A DNA stretch of 64,000 nucleotides. Origin: Lysobacteraceae bacterium SCN 69-320 (GTDB lineage Bacteria; Pseudomonadota; Gammaproteobacteria; Xanthomonadales; Rhodanobacteraceae). Below, in pieces: positions 16,178 through 23,990 of the stretch. A model generated the notes under the pieces. The model did no database searches. It worked only from the letters and a program-made list of their open reading frames with translations, and was not told the origin of the DNA. Made by a program: the position numbers and the translations under genes. Location: contig MEFP01000003.1 in the NCBI GenBank assembly GCA_001725155.1, positions 124,001 through 188,000 on the forward strand, in the 5' to 3' direction. Numbering within the stretch: position 1 is the stretch's first letter; every line of letters begins with the position of its first letter.

Positions 16178-18355
16178 ATGCCTGAGATCTTGCGCGTCGC
16201 CGTGCCGGTGCCGCTGCCGCAGCTGTTCGACTACCTGGCGCCGCGCGGTGCGCTGCCGCAGCCGGGCTGCCGCGTGCTCGTGCCGTTCGGGCCGGGGCGT
16301 CAGGTCGGCATCGTCGTCGGCAGCGCCGACGACAGCGAGCTGCCGCGCAGCAAGCTCAAGCCGATCAGCGCGGTACTCGATGCACAGCCGCTGCTCGGCG
16401 GCGAACTGCTGGCGACCCTGCAGTGGGCCGCACGCTATTACCAGCATCCGCTCGGCGCGGTACTGGAGACCGCGCTGCCGGTCGGCCTGCGCCAGGCCAA
16501 GCCGCTGCCGCTGGAGGGCTATCGCGCGCTCGCCCTCAGTGCCGACGGACGCGCAACGTCGGCCGACACCCTGCGCCGCGGCACGCGCATCCGCGAGCTG
16601 TTCGAGCGTCTGGCCGACGGCCCGTTGACCTATGCCGCACTGGACCTGGCCCTGCCGCGCTGGCGCGACAGCGCCTCGGCGCTGCGCCAGCGGGGCCTCG
16701 TCGAGACCGTCGCGATCGCCGTCAGTCAGGCCGTCGTCGAACCGCTGCCGGCGCCGGCGCTGAACCCGGCCCAGCAGGGCGCAGTCGCTCGCGTCGGCGC
16801 CGCGCTGGACCGTTTCCAGGCCTGGCTGCTCGAAGGCGTGACCGGCAGCGGCAAGACCGAGGTCTATCTGGGCCTGATCGAGCGCGTGCTGGCGCAGGGA
16901 CGCCAGGCCCTGATGCTCGTGCCCGAGATCGGCCTGACGCCGCAGACCCTGCGCCGCTTCCGCGACCGCTTCGGCCATCGCGTGCATGCGCTGCATTCGG
17001 GTCTGGCCGAGGCCGAGCGCTCGCGCGCCTGGCTGGCCGCCGCACGCGGCGAGGCCAGCGTCATCCTCGGCACGCGCTCGGCCATCTTCGCGCCGCTGCC
17101 GAAACTCGGCCTGATCGCCGTCGACGAAGAACACGACGCCTCGTACAAGCAGCAGGATGGCTTCCGCTACTGCGCGCGCGACCTGGCCCTGGTTCGCGCG
17201 CGCTCGCTCGGTATCCCGGTCGTGCTGGGTTCGGCGACGCCGTCGCTGGAGAGCCTCGCCAATGCTGCCGCCGGCCGCTACGAGCGGCTGGAGCTGCCAT
17301 TGCGCGCCGGCAGCGCGCAGCCGCCGCAGCTGCGCATCGTCGATGCGCGGCGCACGCGGCTGGCCCACGGCCTGGGCCCGGAACTGCTGACCGCGCTGCG
17401 CGCGACCCTGGCCCGTGGCGAACAGGCGCTGATCTTCCGCAATCGGCGCGGCTATGCGCCGGTACTGCTCTGCCACGACTGCGGCTGGCATGCGGACTGC
17501 GAGCGCTGCGCCAAGCCCATGACCCTGCATCGCCAGCGCGGCCGGCTGGTCTGCCATCACTGCGAGGCCGAGCGGCGCGTGCCGATGCAATGCCCCGAAT
17601 GCGGCGGCACGCAGCTGATGCCGCAGGGCCAGGGCACCGAACGGCTCGAGGAAGCGCTCGGTGAGCTGTTTCCGCAGACCGCGATCGTGCGTATCGACCG
17701 CGAGACCACGCGGCGCCGCGGCGCACTGGAAGCGCTGCTGGACCGGCTCGGTCCACACCAGCCCGGCATCTATGTCGGCACTCAGATGCTGGCCAAGGGA
17801 CACGATCTGCCGAACCTGACCCTGGTCGCGATACTGGGCGTCGACGAGGGCCTGCACAGCATCGACTTTCGCGCCAGCGAACGCCTGGGCCAACTGATCG
17901 TCCAGGTCGCCGGCCGCGCCGGCCGCGCCGACAAACCGGGCAGCGTGCTGCTGCAGACCCATCATCCGGATCATCCGCTGCTTGCGACTCTGCTGCGCGG
18001 CGGCTATCGCACGCTCGCGCAAAGCCTGCTGGCCGAGCGCCGCGCGGCCGAGCTGCCGCCGTATGCGCACCTGGCGCTGCTGCGCGCCGAGGCCAAGGAC
18101 GCAGCCGCGCCGCAGGAATTCCTCGACGCCTGCGCGGCGGCGGCCGGCAGCGCCGACGGCGTCGCGCTGTCAGGTCCGCTGCCGGCGCCGATGCCGCTGC
18201 GCGCCGGCATGACGCGCAGCCAGTTGCTGTTCTGCGCGACCGAGCGCGCGCGCCTGCAGGCGGCGCTGCCGGGCTGGATGGAACTCTGGCGCCAGCTGCC
18301 AACGGCGCGGCGCGTACGCTGGTCCCTCGATGTGGACCCGGTCGATCTCTACTGA
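16178..18355 (+). CDS. priA: Primosomal protein N' (replication restart helicase PriA)
   Basis: 725 residues, close to E. coli PriA. The N-terminal DNA-binding domain is followed by the helicase core with Walker A GVTGSGKTEVY (about 224-234) and DEEH box VDEEHDASY. Two zinc sites come from cysteines in 'CHDCGWHADCERC' and 'CHHCEAERR...CPECGG'. The C-terminal helicase half includes 'GTQMLAKGHDLPNLTLV' and 'QVAGRAGRADKPG'. It reloads the replisome at stalled forks and D-loops. Single gene, transcribed toward ndh. Confidence 0.96.
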   Translation: MPEILRVAVPVPLPQLFDYLAPRGALPQPGCRVLVPFGPGRQVGIVVGSADDSELPRSKLKPISAVLDAQPLLGGELLATLQWAARYYQHPLGAVLETALPVGLRQAKPLPLEGYRALALSADGRATSADTLRRGTRIRELFERLADGPLTYAALDLALPRWRDSASALRQRGLVETVAIAVSQAVVEPLPAPALNPAQQGAVARVGAALDRFQAWLLEGVTGSGKTEVYLGLIERVLAQGRQALMLVPEIGLTPQTLRRFRDRFGHRVHALHSGLAEAERSRAWLAAARGEASVILGTRSAIFAPLPKLGLIAVDEEHDASYKQQDGFRYCARDLALVRARSLGIPVVLGSATPSLESLANAAAGRYERLELPLRAGSAQPPQLRIVDARRTRLAHGLGPELLTALRATLARGEQALIFRNRRGYAPVLLCHDCGWHADCERCAKPMTLHRQRGRLVCHHCEAERRVPMQCPECGGTQLMPQGQGTERLEEALGELFPQTAIVRIDRETTRRRGALEALLDRLGPHQPGIYVGTQMLAKGHDLPNLTLVAILGVDEGLHSIDFRASERLGQLIVQVAGRAGRADKPGSVLLQTHHPDHPLLATLLRGGYRTLAQSLLAERRAAELPPYAHLALLRAEAKDAAAPQEFLDACAAAAGSADGVALSGPLPAPMPLRAGMTRSQLLFCATERARLQAALPGWMELWRQLPTARRVRWSLDVDPVDLY

Positions 18356-18381
18356 ATTGAAGGCAAACTTGTGAGCATTCC

Positions 18382-19650
18382 ATGCAAACGCAAAAGATCC
18401 CGCACGTGGTCATCGTCGGCGGCGGTTTCGGCGGGTTGTGGGCCGCCCGCGCGCTGGCCCGCAGTCCGGTCCGCGTCAGCCTGATCGACCGGGTCAACCA
18501 TCATCTGTTCCAGCCGCTGCTGTACCAGGTCGCCACCGCCGGCCTGTCCATGCCCGATATCGCCGCGCCGCTGCGGCATATCCTGCGCCGCCAGCGCAAC
18601 GTGACCGTGCTGCTCGGCGACGTCGTCGACATCGACTGCAATGCACGCCGCCTGCGCTGCGCCGACGGCAGCGAAACCGACTACGACTACCTGATCGTCG
18701 CCAGCGGCGCACGCCACGCCTACTTCGGCCGCGACGACTGGGCCGCGCATGCCCCCGGCCTCAAGACTCTCGACGACGCACTGCTGATCCGGCGCAAGGT
18801 GCTGACCGCATTCGAACGCGCCGAGGCCGAACCCGACGCGGACAAGCGCGCGGCCTGGCTGAACTTCGTCGTGATCGGCGGCGGACCGACCGGCGTCGAA
18901 CTCGCCGGCACCCTGGCCGAGATCGCGCGGCATACCCTGCGCCGCGAGTTCCGCCGCGTCGATCCGGCCGCCGCACGCGTGCTGCTCGTCGAGGCCGGAC
19001 CGCGCGTGCTCGCGGCGCTGCCCGAATCACTGTCGGCCAGGGCCGCCGCGCAATTGCACCGGCTCGGTGTCGAAGTGCATGCGGGCCGCGCCGTGACCGC
19101 GGTCGATGGCGACGGCATTGCGCTCGGCGAGGAACGCATCACCGCGCGCACGGTGCTGTGGGCCGCCGGCGTCGCGGCGTCACCGCTGGGTCGCTGTCTC
19201 GGCGCACCGCTGGACCGCGCAGGCCGCGTGCTGGTCGCCGATGATCTGAGTCTGGCCGAACATCGCGAAGTGTTCGTCGTCGGCGACCTGGCGAGCAGGC
19301 AGCAGGACGGCAAGCCCGTGCCCGGCGTAGCGCCGGCGGCCAAGCAGATGGGCACGCATGCGGCGCAAACGATCCGCGCCGAACTCGCCGGCCGGTCGCG
19401 CAAGCCATTCCGCTATCACGACGTCGGATCGCTGGCGACGATAGGCCGCATGGCTGCCGTCGCCGACCTCGGCCACGTGCGCCTGTCGGGCCTGATCGCC
19501 TGGTGGTTCTGGCTGCTCGTGCACATCCTGTTCCTGATCGGATTCCGCAGCCGCCTGATCGTGCTGATCAACTGGAGCTGGTCCTACTGGACCTACCAGC
19601 GGCACGCGCGAATCATCGTCGGCCAGCCGCCGCCGGAACAGGCTGGCTGA
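18382..19650 (+). CDS. ndh: NADH dehydrogenase type II (FAD-dependent)
   Basis: 422 residues. The FAD-binding GGGFGG loop is at 13-18 and the NAD-binding loop is GGGPTGVE near 172-179, both in Rossmann folds. The C-terminus has the membrane-attachment region typical of NDH-2 (LIAWWFWLLVHILFLIGF ... INWSWSYWTYQR). It oxidises NADH and passes electrons to quinone without pumping protons, at the inner membrane. An intrinsic terminator follows directly. Confidence 0.92.
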   Translation: MQTQKIPHVVIVGGGFGGLWAARALARSPVRVSLIDRVNHHLFQPLLYQVATAGLSMPDIAAPLRHILRRQRNVTVLLGDVVDIDCNARRLRCADGSETDYDYLIVASGARHAYFGRDDWAAHAPGLKTLDDALLIRRKVLTAFERAEAEPDADKRAAWLNFVVIGGGPTGVELAGTLAEIARHTLRREFRRVDPAAARVLLVEAGPRVLAALPESLSARAAAQLHRLGVEVHAGRAVTAVDGDGIALGEERITARTVLWAAGVAASPLGRCLGAPLDRAGRVLVADDLSLAEHREVFVVGDLASRQQDGKPVPGVAPAAKQMGTHAAQTIRAELAGRSRKPFRYHDVGSLATIGRMAAVADLGHVRLSGLIAWWFWLLVHILFLIGFRSRLIVLINWSWSYWTYQRHARIIVGQPPPEQAG

Positions 19651-19666
19651 GCGGATGCCGGAAACG

Positions 19667-19696
19667 ACGACGGCCCCTTGCGGGGCCGTCGTTTTT
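19667..19696 (+). terminator. Rho-independent terminator after ndh
   Basis: An 11-bp perfect stem (ACGACGGCCCC with GGGGCCGTCGT) with a TTGC loop is followed by a run of five T on the plus strand. It separates ndh from the convergent rpoH gene and may also help terminate rpoH transcripts, though the T-run on that side is poor. Confidence 0.9.
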
Positions 19697-19713
19697 ACCT
19701 GGGTCTGCAGCGA

Positions 19714-20580
19714 TTACGCGACGAACAGCGCGCGCATCTTCTTCATCGCATTCGCCTCGATCTGGCGGATGCGCTCGGCCGAGACGCCGTACTCGTCGGC
19801 CAGTTCCTGCAGGGTGGCCTTCTCGCCATCCTTGAGCCAGCGGCGCGTGATGATGTCGCGCGAACGCGGGTCCAGACGCGACATGCCTTCGCGCAGCGCT
19901 TCGAGCTGGTTCTCTTCCTGATCGTCGTTGGCCAGCGATTCGTACGGATCGGCGCGATGATCGACGAGGTAGGCCACCGGAGCCGGCGGCGCTTCGTCGT
20001 CGTTGTCGCTTGGCGCATCGAAGCCGACGTCACGGCCCGACAGGCGCGATTCCATCTCGAGCACGGTCGCCAGCGGCACGCCGAGCTCCTTGGCGACGGT
20101 CTGCGCCTCGTCGTGGCTGAGCCAGCCCAGACGCTTCTTCGACTTGCGCAGATTGAAGAACAGCTTGCGCTGCGCCTTGGTCGTGGCGACCTTGACGATG
20201 CGCCAGTTGCGCAGGATGAACTCGTGCATCTCGGCGCGAATCCAATGCACGGCGAAGGAGACCAGACGCACGCCGAGGGTCGGGTCGAAGCGCTTGACCG
20301 CCTTCATGAGTCCGATATTGCCTTCCTGCACCAGGTCGCCGAGCGGCAGGCCGTAGCCCTGGTAGCCGCGCGCGACGTGAACCACGAAACGCAGGTGGGA
20401 GAGCACCAGACGCTTGGCCGCATCGAGATCGTTGTCGCGGCGAAGCTGTTCGGCGAGCTGCTGCTCTTCGTCCTGGGTCAGCATCGGGACGCGATGCGTG
20501 GCGCTGATGTAAGCCTCGAGGCTGCCCAGTGCGCTCGGAACCGGCAGGTTGTTGCTGACAAGGGCAAGCGCTTCGGTCAT
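19714..20580 (-). CDS. rpoH: RNA polymerase sigma-32 (heat shock sigma factor)
   Basis: 288 residues, the usual RpoH length. Visible parts: region 2 ([40 protein letters not shown]), the RpoH-box area ([14 protein letters not shown]) that is specific to sigma-32, and region 4 with the helix-turn-helix '[20 protein letters not shown]'. It directs transcription of heat-shock genes. GGAGG lies about 10 bases before the ATG, which fixes the start. A perfect CIRCE element lies 31-57 bases upstream, so HrcA repression is likely in addition to the usual translational and degradation control. Confidence 0.96.
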   Translation of the reverse strand: MTEALALVSNNLPVPSALGSLEAYISATHRVPMLTQDEEQQLAEQLRRDNDLDAAKRLVLSHLRFVVHVARGYQGYGLPLGDLVQEGNIGLMKAVKRFDPTLGVRLVSFAVHWIRAEMHEFILRNWRIVKVATTKAQRKLFFNLRKSKKRLGWLSHDEAQTVAKELGVPLATVLEMESRLSGRDVGFDAPSDNDDEAPPAPVAYLVDHRADPYESLANDDQEENQLEALREGMSRLDPRSRDIITRRWLKDGEKATLQELADEYGVSAERIRQIEANAMKKMRALFVA

Positions 20581-20610
20581 GGCTTGAAACCTCCAATACT
20601 GGATCACAGG

Positions 20611-20637
20611 TTAGCACTCGCCTGTACTGAGTGCTAA
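20611..20637. promoter_or_regulatory. CIRCE element (HrcA operator) upstream of rpoH
   Basis: TTAGCACTC (20611-20619), nine spacer bases, then GAGTGCTAA (20629-20637): an exact match to the CIRCE consensus, including spacer length. It lies in the leader of the minus-strand rpoH gene, where bound HrcA would block or overlap transcription initiation. CIRCE normally controls groESL and dnaK operons. Confidence 0.93.
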
Positions 20638-20703
20638 GAACCGCGGGAGTTCCCGGCGAGGGAGTTCCGCGCGAACGGCCATTAGTGTACCAGCAAGTAC
20701 AGG

Positions 20704-20788
20704 AAAAGGGTTAAACCTCCGTGAATCGTCATATGCGGATATGCGACACCACCGAGATTGCGACTTAACCCTTTGATAGAAAAGGGTT
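20704..20788. repeat. Three AAAGGGTT boxes, two forming a hairpin
   Basis: AAAAGGGTTAA (from 20704), TTAACCCTTT (20765-20774, inverted) and AAAGGGTT (20781-20788). The last two form an 8-bp stem (20767-20774 with 20781-20788) with a GATAGA loop immediately after the stop codon of the SWIM gene, so it may act as that operon's weak terminator. The first copy lies in the likely rpoH promoter region. No flanking T-run. Confidence 0.45.
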
Positions 20789-20793
20789 GTTAG

Positions 20794-22869
20794 TCATGCC
20801 ATCGGAGCATAGAGCGGTTTGGCCGGCTCCGCTTCGCCGCCGGCGAGCAAGCCCTGCAACACCAGGATCAGGGTCGCGAGCTGCGCCGCCAGGCTGTCGT
20901 CGCCGTCGCGCCAGCTCGCGAGGATCTGCCGCAACAGCGCCGGAACCCTCACCAAGCCGCCCTGCTCCAGGCTGTCGGCATGACCGGCCACACGCGTCAG
21001 CGCGGTGCCGGACTGATGCCGCAGTCCCTGGCGGGCCCAGGACGCCAGATCGTCGAACAGCTGGTGCAGCACTCGGACCAGGCCCTGTGCGCCGAGTTCC
21101 GGGACTGCCGCGGGCAAGGTCTGCGGATCGGCCTTGCCGGCATGCAGCACGACGGCGCGGCGCGCCGTCAGCACGGCCAGCGGGCTCAGACAGACCTCAC
21201 CGGCCTCCAGCCGCACCGTTCCGGCGATCTGCCGCGGCGGATCCGCCGCATCGGCAAGCACGGCCGCGAGCGCGTCCACGGCGCCGGCCGCGGCCGGCTC
21301 GTGGACCAGGGTCAGCCGCACCCAGTCAGCCGCATCGCCTGCGCCGTCGTCGGCACTGCAGCGCAGCCGGCCGCGCAGGGTCTGCGCGGCGGCGTCCCAG
21401 CCCCATTCGCCGACCTCGGCGACCGGCAGCACGTGGGCGTGGGCAATGGCCTGGCGTGGCCGGACGAAATCCGGCGCGGCTTCGCGCAGATGTCGCGCCA
21501 GCACGGCCGCGCCGGGCTGGCGCAGCGGCGCGACCAGGCCGTCCCAGGAACGCGGCGACAGCGGCAGCACGCTGGTCTGCCGCGTCAGCGCCGCGATGTC
21601 GACCAAACCGTTCGCGCGCCGCTTGGCGCCGCGTGTGACGACCTGGGCGGCGGCGAGCTGTCCGAGGCTCTGCCCGGCCACGCGGCGATTCAGCAGCGAT
21701 GTCGCTGCGGCACCCTCCTCGCGCGGCCATTGGCGTTCGAGCACGGTGACCGCCAGGGTGTCAGGATCGGCGAACAGCACGCGTGCGCCCTCGGCATGCT
21801 CCTCGCTCCAGCATTGCAGGCCGAGCGAGACGAGCTTGAGGTGATCCAGCGCGACCTCGCCGCGTACGCCGACCCCGAGAATCTGGCTCGCCGGCAACGG
21901 CGCTGCCGCGTTCCCGGCTGCGGCGCGCGCGGCGCCGAGGCGGGCAGCGAGTTCCGCCAGCAGCTCCAGGAGACGCTGCGGATCGAAACGACTGGAGCGC
22001 GCCGCCTGGGCCAGGATCAGCCCGCGCAGTTCGTCCAGGCACTCGCCGGGCCAGCGCCAGCCCAGGGCGGCGAAGCGGTCGCGCAGCGCCACGTAGTCGG
22101 CCTCCAGCGGCGTCCACGCCTGACTGCTGCCGTCCAGCCAGAGCCGGCGCAGGAAGCGCTGCGCCGCAGCGAACGCAGCCTCGGCATCCGTGGCGAATCC
22201 GCTGGTTGCGGTCTCGCCGTTGCGCGGCGACAGTTCGACGACGGCGTCCTTACCGGCCGCAGACTGGCGGAACGCCCAGACGGCGACGGCCACATGCTCG
22301 CAATTGCCGCCGAGCCGGCAGTCGCAGCGCGCATGGGCCAGATTGCTGCGCGAGAAGAAACGCACCGTGCACAGCGGCAGGTGCGCGGTCGGCGTCGGCA
22401 TCGACGGCTGCCAGGCAGCGAGCCGCACGACCGGCCGTGCGGCCGCAAGACGCCTCGCCTGCTCCAGCACGGCCGGCGCCAGCGCGGTGCCGAGCGCCGC
22501 ATCGTCGAAATCGCCGGGATGCCAGCCCGTTTCCGCCACCGGCTCGGCGGCGGAAACAACGTCTGCGGCATCGGGCGCCTGCGCCTGCGCGTGCGCCCAG
22601 TGCTGATAGGCCAGCACCAGGGTCACGCGGTGCCGGCAAAGGCCGGCGGCCGGACAGCTGCATGCGGCCTCGCGTACTGAACGCCCCGGCGCGAGGCTGG
22701 CCTGCTGGCCGTCGTCGTAGCGCGCCTGCACGGTCGCATCGGCCAGCACCTCGATCTGCGGCAGACGGCCTTCGGCGATGTCCTTCTGCGCGCGCTTGAC
22801 GAAGCCCGGATTGGTCAGCGCCGTCAGCGCATCGAGGCCGAGTTCGAGCAGATCCCTACGCCGGGTCAT
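20794..22869 (-). CDS. yehQ: SWIM zinc finger protein, YehQ-like
   Basis: 691 residues. Two SWIM-type CxC...CxH motifs are visible: C70/C72/C78/H80 and C182/C184/C190/H192. The rest is a long, mostly helical region with no other motif I recognise. Gene order and domain type match E. coli YehQ, the last gene of the yehL-M-P-Q set. SWIM fingers bind zinc and often nucleic acid or protein. It is the fifth gene of the operon, and its ATG overlaps the stop of the VWA gene by one base. Orthology is inferred from synteny; function is uncharacterised. Confidence 0.82.
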   Translation of the reverse strand: MTRRRDLLELGLDALTALTNPGFVKRAQKDIAEGRLPQIEVLADATVQARYDDGQQASLAPGRSVREAACSCPAAGLCRHRVTLVLAYQHWAHAQAQAPDAADVVSAAEPVAETGWHPGDFDDAALGTALAPAVLEQARRLAAARPVVRLAAWQPSMPTPTAHLPLCTVRFFSRSNLAHARCDCRLGGNCEHVAVAVWAFRQSAAGKDAVVELSPRNGETATSGFATDAEAAFAAAQRFLRRLWLDGSSQAWTPLEADYVALRDRFAALGWRWPGECLDELRGLILAQAARSSRFDPQRLLELLAELAARLGAARAAAGNAAAPLPASQILGVGVRGEVALDHLKLVSLGLQCWSEEHAEGARVLFADPDTLAVTVLERQWPREEGAAATSLLNRRVAGQSLGQLAAAQVVTRGAKRRANGLVDIAALTRQTSVLPLSPRSWDGLVAPLRQPGAAVLARHLREAAPDFVRPRQAIAHAHVLPVAEVGEWGWDAAAQTLRGRLRCSADDGAGDAADWVRLTLVHEPAAAGAVDALAAVLADAADPPRQIAGTVRLEAGEVCLSPLAVLTARRAVVLHAGKADPQTLPAAVPELGAQGLVRVLHQLFDDLASWARQGLRHQSGTALTRVAGHADSLEQGGLVRVPALLRQILASWRDGDDSLAAQLATLILVLQGLLAGGEAEPAKPLYAPMA

Positions 22870-23990
22870 CAGCGCACCTTCCCGGCCAGCCAGGCCGCCA
22901 GTTCGCCCGGCGTCATCGCGCCGACCTCGGCGCCGACCTTGACCAGCCGCGCCGCGGTCTCGCGGTCGTAGTTGGGCTTGGCCTGCGCGTCGAGCGCGGC
23001 CAGGCCGAGCACGCGGCAGCCGGCCTGCACCAGCGCTTGCACGCGGCGCACGAGTTCGCCCGGATCGCCGCCTTCGTAGAAGTCGCTGATCAGCACGATC
23101 AGCGTGCGCGCCGGATTGGCGACGTGACCCTGCGCATAGGCGACGGCCTTGGCGATGTCGGTACCGCCGCCGAGCTGCACCTTCATCAGCAGTTCCACCG
23201 GATCGGCGACGTCGCGGGTCAGGTCGACGACCGCGGTATCGAACGCGACCAGGCGCGTGCTCATGCCCGGCAGGTTCCACAGACAGGCCGCGGTCACCGC
23301 CGCATGGATCACCGAGTCGACCATGGAACCGCTCTGATCGACGAGCAGGATGATGTCCCAGCGCTGCGCGTGCCGGCGCGAGCGGCTGATGAACTGCAGC
23401 GACTCGACGAACAGGCGCCGCCGCTGCGGATCCCAGCGCGCGAGATTGCGCCGCACGGTGTGCGCGAAATCGAAATTGCGCGCGATCTTCAGGCGCGAAC
23501 GCCGGCGCCGGTCGCGCGGCCCGGCGAACGCCTGGCGCACCTCGGTCGCGAGCTTGTCCATGAGGCGGCGCACGACCTCGGCGACGATGCGCCGCGCCGC
23601 GGCGAGCACGGCCGGGTTCATCAGATGCTTGGTCTGCAGCACCGCGCGCAACAGGCTCGGCGAGGGCTCGATGCGCTCCAGCACGTCGAGGCTGGTCACG
23701 ACCTCGGTGATGCCGTAGCGCTCCACCGCATCGCGCTCCAGGCGCTCGATGACTTCCTGCGGAAACAGGCGGTGCACATCGTTGATCCAGTCCGGCGCGG
23801 TCAGCTGCGACGGATCGAGACTGCCGCTGCGCTCGCCGCGCAAGGCACGCTCGGGATCGCGGCCGTACAGCCATTCCAGCGCCGCGTCGGCTGCCTGCGC
23901 CGCGTCGGTCAGCCCGCCGAGCGCGCCCTGGGCCGGCTCGCCGAGCAGCAGTCGCCAGCGCGCCAGCGCGGTCGGTATCGGAAAACTCAT
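22869..23990 (-). CDS. yehP: VWA domain protein, YehP-like
   Basis: 373 residues. A helical N-terminal region (1-205) is followed by a von Willebrand A domain with a complete-looking metal site: DQSGS (218-222), the threonine in GGGTD (274-278), and a distal aspartate in LISDFYEGG. MoxR-type ATPases characteristically work with such VWA proteins, as in bacterial metal-insertion systems. Here the ATPase is two genes upstream. Both ends overlap neighbours (one base with the SWIM gene, four with the DUF5682 gene). Confidence 0.85.
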   Translation of the reverse strand: MSFPIPTALARWRLLLGEPAQGALGGLTDAAQAADAALEWLYGRDPERALRGERSGSLDPSQLTAPDWINDVHRLFPQEVIERLERDAVERYGITEVVTSLDVLERIEPSPSLLRAVLQTKHLMNPAVLAAARRIVAEVVRRLMDKLATEVRQAFAGPRDRRRRSRLKIARNFDFAHTVRRNLARWDPQRRRLFVESLQFISRSRRHAQRWDIILLVDQSGSMVDSVIHAAVTAACLWNLPGMSTRLVAFDTAVVDLTRDVADPVELLMKVQLGGGTDIAKAVAYAQGHVANPARTLIVLISDFYEGGDPGELVRRVQALVQAGCRVLGLAALDAQAKPNYDRETAARLVKVGAEVGAMTPGELAAWLAGKVR

